Part shown: piece after piece, positions 57,663-64,000 of the stretch
Layout of the letters: every line of letters starts with the position of its first letter
Position numbering within the stretch: position 1 is the first letter of the stretch
Assembly: GCA_004764695.1 (NCBI GenBank)
Contig: SMSO01000031.1
Span: 4,201,048 to 4,265,047 of the forward strand
Direction of reading: 5' to 3'
Source of the DNA: Schizochytrium sp. TIO01
Taxonomy: Eukaryota > Sar > Bigyra > Thraustochytrida > Thraustochytriidae
Length of the DNA: 64,000 nt
Translations under genes and position numbers: made by a program
Notes under the pieces: model-generated
Database searches by the model: none
The model's input: only the letters and a program-made list of their open reading frames with translations
Told to the model about the DNA's origin: nothing

Positions 57663-58909
57663 ACAAGAGAAAGCGTTATTTGACACTCTCCGACACTCCA
57701 GCAATCGTTATTGCAGTGTCTGTCTCAAATTTGCGTCAGAAAAGAGAAGACCAATTCCTAGCTCAAGCTGTGTCCATCCATACAACTCTTACTATATATT
57801 AAATTTGTAGCTCGTAGACCTCCAGCTTCGTTGCAATTTAATCTTCACCACGCCTTGAAATCAATAAAAACACCGGACTCTCCAAAACACTTTTCCTCGG
57901 CATCTCAAATTTCTGCAATTTAATCCCAAGCCACGAATGTGTCTCGAACAGTTGCTGCTACCGGCGATGAGGTGTAAACTCTAACACGTGTCAAATGCAC
58001 ACCTTCTCTGGCACATTTGCTAGCAACTCAAGTCTTGACAGACAATGGCTCCGAACCTCCATTTGATGATTTCACTCTTCAATTTTTCAAGTTTGGCCAG
58101 CCTCATGCACCCAGTCAGCCCCTTCATCACACCCAGCCCGTGCTCAGGATGCTTCAGCCTCACGCATCCACGTCATTATCGCATCATCTTCGTCTCGAAG
58201 CACCTCGAGGAATTCCTTTTCGAGGTACAGCTCCCACCTAGGCGCTATTACTAATAGTCCTTGCCCATGCTAATAGTGTCTCCAGATCAGCCAGAAGTTT
58301 GGAAGACCTTGATCGAATATGAGCGAGCACACACGCACGCCCAAAACCTCCCTCCTAAGACAGCCTGCGGCAGAACCAGAACATCTAAGCTGCAATCGTT
58401 CGCAGGCGTCTGCCTGAGGTCCTGCGACTGTCACGGTGCGCAATTTTATCTTAGCAAGGTGCCACCTGCGAGGAACTTGCAGAGTGATCGGCCTGTGGCT
58501 CTGTTCTTCTTTTGTTTCTCTGTTTATTTCTTTGTTGAAACTTGTTCGTTCGAGTTTCTTTATCTAAAAATTTTCGTCTCCGCGAGCAAACAAAACCACT
58601 GCTCGCTGAGACCTCGCTGCTCACCTGCTGCCGGGCGCTCAGGGGGGACGTCTTTGCCGGCGCTCCGACGCTTTATTTTCTTGCGGCGCGACTAAGGAGA
58701 AAGCCTCGCAAGGAAGGAGAGAGCCTTGCAGCGGTCGGTTCGAGAGCCTCGGCGGCCGCTGGCTCGAGCTATTAAGGCCTTCAGGCTTTTCGGGCCCGAG
58801 ACGAGGGCCGAGCGTGGAAGGTTGCCTCTGGGCAGAGTGAGGGTATTTCGTATATTCTCTTCGTTTTACCTTTGAGCTTGACGCTCTTGGGTGGCCGGTT
58901 TCTGCGGAT
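57663..58909. other. Intergenic and upstream of the 58910 gene
   Basis: A plus-strand frame with ATG at 58267 runs 143 codons to 58695, ending in GC-rich DNA next to the 58910 gene; I regard it as leader/promoter sequence. GC- and CpG-rich from 58610 to 58830. Confidence 0.35.
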
Positions 58910-59188
58910 ATGATGACTCCATGTGTCAAACTCATGCGCTTTGTGCTGCTTATTGTCGTGCTTATGCAGTTGTTTGGCCTACACTTGGAGGTGAAAGCCC
59001 AGAGTTTGGGTGCCCAGGGTGCCGCAAAGCTGGGCGACAGCGCCACGGCTGCTGGATCTCAAAGCGGGCCTGGGCAGAGAAAACTCATTGGGGACGCACA
59101 AGCGCACGACGATACATTCGTGAGCTTTGAGAAGTTCAAGGAGAATATGCTTGATAAAATCAGGCAAGAGCAGGCAAGGCTTCATTGA
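58910..59188 (+). CDS. Small secreted or ER protein, 92 aa
   Basis: ATG at 58910. A clear signal peptide (KLMRFVLLIVVLMQLFGLHL) has likely cleavage after VKA (~residue 30). The mature ~62-residue chain is Gly/Ala/Ser-rich, then helical (FVSFEKFKENMLDKIRQEQA). No Cys pairs in the mature part and no known domain. Confidence 0.65.
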   Translation: MMTPCVKLMRFVLLIVVLMQLFGLHLEVKAQSLGAQGAAKLGDSATAAGSQSGPGQRKLIGDAQAHDDTFVSFEKFKENMLDKIRQEQARLH

Positions 59189-59340
59189 GCTTCTTCTTCA
59201 ATCCCCAAATATCTTACTGTTGAATAGATTAAAAAGCAATTTCTCAGCACTGTCTTGACCACGATGCTGTGACGGTGCTCTTTTTTTTTTTTTTAATGAA
59301 GAGGACAACTAAAACGACGGCAAACATGTGATTATGCAAG

Positions 59341-59380
<40 letters not shown>

Positions 59381-59768
59381 GTGGTGTCGTCTTAAAGGTT
59401 ATCTGAAGCATCAATGGACATTTTTTTTAAATTGTCCCACACGCCTATGTATTCAAACAAAGCCATCTATCTGATGCAAGCATATGTGAGACAAAGATTT
59501 CCCAAGTCCATCCTTTTCTCTTTTCCTTCAAAATCCACCAAACCATTAAACAAAACCAAGAAACAGATCTAGAAATAAACAAGCAAACTGGCAAAGACCA
59601 AGCTTCCCAAACTTAACATTCTTCAAACGTCTACACGAATGTTCGTTTGTCACTTCCTCTCTCGCAACCTTATACGCATTGCTCTTCCTCTACAATCAAG
59701 CCAACAAGTTTTCTTAAGTGAACAAGCAAAAACCAAGCAAGTCTTCATTTACATTGTTGTATATCCAA
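59189..59768. repeat. Intergenic with (CT)n microsatellite
   Basis: A T run near 59281-59294 and a (TC)n tract at about 59343-59377. Otherwise AT-rich flank between convergent genes. Confidence 0.7.
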
Positions 59769-60269
59769 TCAGTATTCGTATAACTTCACTGTCCTCACAA
59801 GCTTATCTTCGCACTCGCGGTAATTCCGCCAATACGTATAGTACCCATTTTGCTTTACTCGCAAGCACTTGATGAAGCCATCTTCTCCCCAACGTTCAGG
59901 CTCTCCATAGACAGTACAGTATTCGTACACATCTCTCCAACCAACGCATTGCAATCGGTGGTTATCCTCCACCAACTTGGACCACTCGCGAGCCCGGGTC
60001 ATACGCATTGGCTTCGGAGGAATTCTCTTCACAGGCTGCTGGTCGTTGAAACTTGCATATTTACTTTCACGTGAGTCTCGAGAAGATGACTCAATCTTAC
60101 ATCTTGGGTCTTCCGTATCATGAAGCCCTTTACGACGTGAGAGTGGCACTTGAGACCTCAAAAGGTTTCGCGCAGACGTATTACTGCGACCAAAACTTCT
60201 TGGAGCTGTCGTTGCTGTTATTGCGCTGCTGTTTTGGCGCTGGCTCAACTGCATCCCGGTTACCTCCAT
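59769..60269 (-). CDS. MEIG1: MEIG1-like protein
   Basis: 166 aa from the ATG at 60269. Residues 1-90 are a Ser/Arg-rich extension. Residues ~92-166 match animal MEIG1 (about 88 aa): AREWSKLVEDNHRLQCVGWR, then the GEPERWGEDGFIKCLRVKQN block, and the closing YRECEDKLVRTVKLYEY, with the conserved Trp, Arg-Trp and terminal KxYxY. In mammals MEIG1 binds PACRG and is needed for sperm flagellum assembly; PACRG itself sits on axonemal doublet microtubules. A role in flagella of this organism is inferred. Recognised by pattern, not by search. Confidence 0.85.
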   Translation of the reverse strand: MEVTGMQLSQRQNSSAITATTAPRSFGRSNTSARNLLRSQVPLSRRKGLHDTEDPRCKIESSSRDSRESKYASFNDQQPVKRIPPKPMRMTRAREWSKLVEDNHRLQCVGWRDVYEYCTVYGEPERWGEDGFIKCLRVKQNGYYTYWRNYRECEDKLVRTVKLYEY

Positions 60270-60608
60270 GGTCTCCGCGTTTACGGCAATTTACCAGCTA
60301 TTTTTAGCGTTTTCAATACGCTTAACGTTCTTGCAGCTGCACCCAGCGCCCAGCAATGACAGCTAGTCTTGGGGTTTTTCAATTTACGATTTGCCAGGAA
60401 TATTACGACTCCTTTCAAAAGATCGCAACGTCTCCCTTTACTTATTCAAAGAGAAAGAAAAATGAAATCAAGAGAACTTGGACCAGTTACGCGAATAACT
60501 AATCAGGTTTATGAAGTCTTGATAGTCTTTGTATAGTACTTTTATTCTATGTACCAGTCTATCTAACTCAATATACAACGTTCACCTAGCTCTCCTATTA
60601 ATTGATTA
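60270..60608. other. Short intergenic between MEIG1 and the five-exon gene
   Basis: Upstream of MEIG1 and downstream of the five-exon gene, both on minus. No gene seen. Confidence 0.5.
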
Positions 60609-61214
60609 TTATAAGGCAAGCTTTGGCGTTTCAGAATTTGGACGCGACGAAGTGTTTCCAGAACGCTTACTAGAAAGATCTTCTTCTTGCGGCTACCGTG
60701 GACTTTCAAGATTAACAACGGGCAAGGGATCAAATTTGGCAAATCAAGGAGTTTGCTCTTATTGCCTTGTGCACGAATATCGATCGCTGCATCCCAGCAC
60801 AGATGGCAAATTCCGCAGATATTAAGTCGTGGACGTGAACGAATACATCCCCCCATTCTTCACACTGGCAACCCATGTAAAGGCAACCAGATGCCTTATG
60901 TTAAGACCTACTTTAACACGAAACTCCGCCATCATTGTCACACCCTGTTCATCAAAAGAAACGGCGGCACAGTGCACACCAGACCATGTTCCCGTTCCAG
61001 CTCTGTCTATCAAACTTTTATCACCAGACTTAATTCCTTACTTTATTTACTGTGATTTAATATTTCCGTGTCACTTAATAAAGAACCCAATTGGGTGCAC
61101 ACCTTCTACATTGGCTTTTTATTTTTAATGCAGTCTTGTATAGTTGCACCACTCATGCGAAAGTGGATCTGGACTTACCAGTACTAGTATAGGTACCTGG
61201 CATGCTTCGTTCAT
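60609..61214 (-). CDS. Five-exon small gene with short introns, 119 aa, unrecognised
   Basis: Hand-built model. Exons 61179-61214 (MNEACQVPILVL), 61051-61105 (KVCTQLGSLLSDTEIL...), 60912-61006 (AGTGTWSGVHCAAVSFDEQG...), 60775-60864 (CEEWGDVFVHVHDLISAEFA...) and 60609-60692 (PQEEDLSSKRSGNTSS... TAA). All four introns are GT-AG (73, 44, 47 and 82 nt), all joins keep phase, and total coding length is 360 nt. The first four exons give a compact alpha/beta-type domain and the last a Ser/Pro/Lys tail. Each exon alone is too short to attract notice. Function unknown. Confidence 0.55.
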
Positions 61215-61648
61215 CTTACAATGGGATTAAGTCGTGATACCCAATGGGGAAGTCAAAGAGCAAAAGGTGAAGGAATTGTGGAATATGGATTCTTGGAGGA
61301 CATCAAGAACCTGATTCTTAGTCTAATTGGGTATAGAGGATGAGCGCGGCAGTGTAGAATTGATTCCAATGTATCATAAATATTGTAATTCTAATCAGAC
61401 GAGTAAGTAGTACCAATGGGCTTAGGCCGGAGCAAGCACGAGCAAGAGTAAAATCGTTTGCAGACACAGAAACGAAAAAGTTACAACGGAGTGATACATT
61501 TCCAAAAGTTAAGCGTGAGCGCGTCTGAGCAATCTGTTTGCTAAAAGAGCATACGGTATCCTTTCACTAAGGTGGACACACGGTATTGCCCGAGCTGAAG
61601 GCAAGCCGCAACAAGTGGAGGAGGTCGCACGGAGCAAATATACAATAG
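61215..61648. promoter_or_regulatory. Divergent promoter of the five-exon gene and myosin
   Basis: 434 bp between two divergent starts; no further gene seen. Confidence 0.4.
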
Positions 61649-64000
61649 ATGCCAACAATGGATGCCTTATCATGGAAAAATGATGTGGACCATGCCGGCA
61701 AGGATTCAAGCATCATTGCTGGGGCCAAGCATGTGGCGATGGAGGAAACCAAGGATGATGACAAGTTAGATACCAGAAGCCCCAGAAACTCCATAAGCTC
61801 TATGGACCAGGTCTGGATCTGGAAGGGTGACATGTCGGGGGTGGAACTGTTGCCTGTTGTGGGTCGCACCAAAACTTCGGTGACCGTGGAGGATGACGAG
61901 GGTGAAGAGCAGATCCTAGATGTGGCTCAAACTTTCCCATTTAATGAAGGCCACCTTTCAGACTGCAATGATGCTGCTGACATGAACGATCTGCACGAGC
62001 CTGCCTTAGTTGGATTACTACAGCGGCGCTTTGGTGCTGAAAGAATTTACACATTTTCCGGGGATGTTTTAATCTCTGTGAACCCTTACAAAACGATTTC
62101 TAATCTATATACAATGGACAACTGGGAAACACATGGGCCTCATGTTTATGCGGTGGCCAAAAGGGCACTGGATGGCCTTCCGGCAAGCCAGGCCATTCTC
62201 GTTAATGGTGAGAGCGGAGCAGGTAAAACTGAGGCTACAAAACGTATCCTCAATTTCCTGGCCGCGCTTAGCCAACACACAAGTGAAAGTCTTCCGGCGA
62301 AAATCATGACCAATAGCAATCCAGCCCTGGAGGCTTTTGGCAATGCAGTGACGATCCGCAACGATAATTCTTCTCGTTTCGGAAAGTATGTTAAGATCTG
62401 GTTTGATGAAGCTAAGAATCTGCGAGGTATTTCTATGCATCAGTTTCTGCTGGAGCAGAGTCGATTGATCTCTCATGCAAATGGCGAACGCAACTATCAT
62501 ATTTTCTACCAGCTTATAGCTGGTGCCCGGCAATATGGGTGGAGTGATTTGCAGCTGCATGCAGGATCGCAAGCTTTTTCGATCCTTCGTTGTGATAATG
62601 TTGAAGGCCTTGACACCCGCGATTTTGAAGATTTTGAGGCTACAGTAACCTCTTTGAAGGACCTGGGCATCGGAGCTGCTCAAATAAATTCTATATGGCG
62701 TCTCTTGGCAGGCTTATTACACCTTGGTAATGTTGAGTTTGTTCCTTCTAAGCAAAAGGAAGAACATGCAACGTTAAGTGAGTCGGCGAAGAAAACACTT
62801 GCGGTGGCATGTTCGCTCCTTGGCATCAATGGTGCAGATATTGAACGCGTACTTTTACAGCGGTCAATCGGAGGGAAATCCTCCGTGGTGACTATCCCGT
62901 TGTCAGTCACAGAAGCTTTCCAGTCCCGGAACGGTTTTATCAAGACGGTCTACTCTCGCACATTTGCATGGATTGTAGAACAAACGACTCATCATGATCA
63001 GGAGTATAGTGATGCGTCCACTCCTTCTTCGATTGGCATCCTTGACATTTTCGGATTTGAAGTGCTAGAACAGAACTCGCTTGAGCAGCTATGTGTAAAC
63101 TTTGCCAATGAGGAGCTGCAGCGGCTATTCAACTGGCATGTTTTTGAACTCGAAAAATCACGATATGCTGCAGAGGGTATTAGTTGGGATGTTAAGGCAT
63201 GTTGCGATAATCAAGAGCTACTTGCAGCGATTCGCCAATGCTTTACCCTTCTAGAAGAGCAAGGTAGACTAGGTGCCCGGGCATCTGACCAAAATCTGAT
63301 TGCGCAACTCGACCTTGGCGACCTTGTGAAGCGGGATCGTGTTGCAGCTTCGGATCAATTCATTGTAAAGCACTTTGCTGCTTCCGTTACATACAAGATT
63401 TCAGGTTTTCTTGAAAAGAATAATGACGCCTTACAGGCAGATCTCAGCGACTTCCTGGTAGCGAATGCCTTTGTAGAGAGTTTTCTAGCACAGCAACTCT
63501 TTCCAAGGCCCGATGAACAAGCAGAGCATGAATTAGCGCTGTCAACAGGGGGGCGTGGTCGCCGCCAGGCACGCAAAATGGCGTCTATCAATAGTGTATC
63601 AAGTCGCTTTCGTGGACAAATGGCAAAACTTGTGGAGGACCTGCAAACAACACAGTTACATTTTGTTCGATGTGTCAAGCCCAACATGCATAAGAACATG
63701 GATGATTGGGATACAGGGCTAGTTGTGAATCAACTTCGGCACCTCGGTGTTATGGAGGCTGTCCGAATCCGTCAAGAAGGCTTCCCCGTGACCGTGAGCT
63801 TTGAGGATATGGTAGAGAATTTTGGAATGCTCTTGTCCGAGTCTGCATTGCATGAGCTATCTATGCGTGAAGCAGCAGAACTGATCCTATCCAGTGCACT
63901 AGGCGAGACTTCGAAGGGTTTTGGCTGGCAAGTTGGCACAAATGATCTCGTGTTTATGACCAAAGCTTCCCAGAAGGCATTGCAACATGCCAAGTACGAG
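61649..64000 (+). CDS. Unconventional myosin heavy chain, motor domain (C-terminus beyond window)
   Basis: An in-frame stop directly precedes ATG 61649 (MPTMDALSW; a second ATG is 9 nt on). 784 codons remain open to the window edge. N-terminal SH3-like strand VWIWKGDMSGVELLPVV (~50-70), P-loop GESGAGKT (187-194), switch I NDNSSRFGKYV, switch II DIFGFEVLEQNSLEQLCVNF, actin-binding segment FRGQMAKLVEDLQTTQLHFV, and the SH1/converter entry RHLGVMEAVRIRQEGFPVTV are all intact, so an active ATPase motor is expected. Class cannot be fixed without the neck and tail. The frame shows no sign of introns in 2.3 kb. Confidence 0.95.
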   Translation, partial: MPTMDALSWKNDVDHAGKDSSIIAGAKHVAMEETKDDDKLDTRSPRNSISSMDQVWIWKGDMSGVELLPVVGRTKTSVTVEDDEGEEQILDVAQTFPFNEGHLSDCNDAADMNDLHEPALVGLLQRRFGAERIYTFSGDVLISVNPYKTISNLYTMDNWETHGPHVYAVAKRALDGLPASQAILVNGESGAGKTEATKRILNFLAALSQHTSESLPAKIMTNSNPALEAFGNAVTIRNDNSSRFGKYVKIWFDEAKNLRGISMHQFLLEQSRLISHANGERNYHIFYQLIAGARQYGWSDLQLHAGSQAFSILRCDNVEGLDTRDFEDFEATVTSLKDLGIGAAQINSIWRLLAGLLHLGNVEFVPSKQKEEHATLSESAKKTLAVACSLLGINGADIERVLLQRSIGGKSSVVTIPLSVTEAFQSRNGFIKTVYSRTFAWIVEQTTHHDQEYSDASTPSSIGILDIFGFEVLEQNSLEQLCVNFANEELQRLFNWHVFELEKSRYAAEGISWDVKACCDNQELLAAIRQCFTLLEEQGRLGARASDQNLIAQLDLGDLVKRDRVAASDQFIVKHFAASVTYKISGFLEKNNDALQADLSDFLVANAFVESFLAQQLFPRPDEQAEHELALSTGGRGRRQARKMASINSVSSRFRGQMAKLVEDLQTTQLHFVRCVKPNMHKNMDDWDTGLVVNQLRHLGVMEAVRIRQEGFPVTVSFEDMVENFGMLLSESALHELSMREAAELILSSALGETSKGFGWQVGTNDLVFMTKASQKALQHAKYE

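Noticed and set aside
58639-59046. 135-codon minus-strand frame overlapping the secreted-protein gene
   Set aside because: Antisense to a frame with a strong signal peptide; no domain or splice support.
1-64000. CRISPR arrays, bacterial operons, insertion sequences or viral genes
   Set aside because: Spliceosomal introns and eukaryotic genes throughout; no spaced repeat array, transposase, integrase, reverse transcriptase or capsid-like frame seen.

Overview
This is a nuclear genome window from a flagellated unicellular eukaryote. Genes carry GT-AG spliceosomal introns, there are no bacterial-style operons, and the spacers are AT-rich with microsatellites. Two genes belong to cilium/flagellum families: an RPGRIP1L-type transition-zone scaffold and a MEIG1-like protein. 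A BET1 SNARE, eIF4A, tetraspanin-like proteins, a Golgi-type GT32 enzyme and an unconventional myosin are also typical of a protist. Gene style (long genes with few introns among small genes with tiny introns, and a strongly C-ending codon bias in eIF4A) would fit a stramenopile such as a thraustochytrid, but that placement is an inference and no marker in the window settles it.

Layout. 1-2942 (-): RPGRIP1L-like scaffold, truncated by the window edge. 5170-6822 (+): SEC14/CRAL-TRIO protein, two exons. 7450-7803 (-): possible small myristoylated protein. 8861-9550 (+): acidic hypothetical protein. 9.6-15.5 kb: sparse, with an exact 64-bp duplication and several possible small genes. 15501-17714 (+): eIF4A, three exons. 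18714-19106 (-): BET1. 20124-20876 (+): hypothetical. 21668-23431 (-): APC-family transporter. 23.4-27 kb: sparse. 27009-27906 (-): Cys-rich protein. 28892-31537 (+): 881-aa membrane protein. 31967-33100 (-): GT32 glycosyltransferase. 33585-34886 (-): membrane RING-H2 E3. 36647-38170 (+): ZZ/bromodomain protein. 38859-40901 (-): tandem NmrA-like protein with an MGC N-terminus. 41-49.9 kb: mainly repeats and possible short exons. 49912-51713 (+): tetraspanin with a proline/glycine-rich tail ending in a WH2 actin-binding motif. 52890-54029 (+): coiled-coil protein. 54580-54943 (-): small membrane protein. 55015-55713 (-): four-TM protein. 58910-59188 (+): small secreted protein. 59769-60269 (-): MEIG1. 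60609-61214 (-): newly modelled five-exon small gene. 61649-64000 (+): myosin motor, running off the end.

Main points. The most striking gene is the tetraspanin-WH2 fusion, which would join a tetraspanin directly to monomeric actin. RPGRIP1L and MEIG1 indicate motile or ciliated stages. Three genes carry single-base reading-frame breaks, each at a G/C/A/T homopolymer, which points to assembly indels rather than biology. The apparently gene-poor stretches seem to hide small genes split by introns of about 40-180 nt. I modelled several by hand; these models are tentative.
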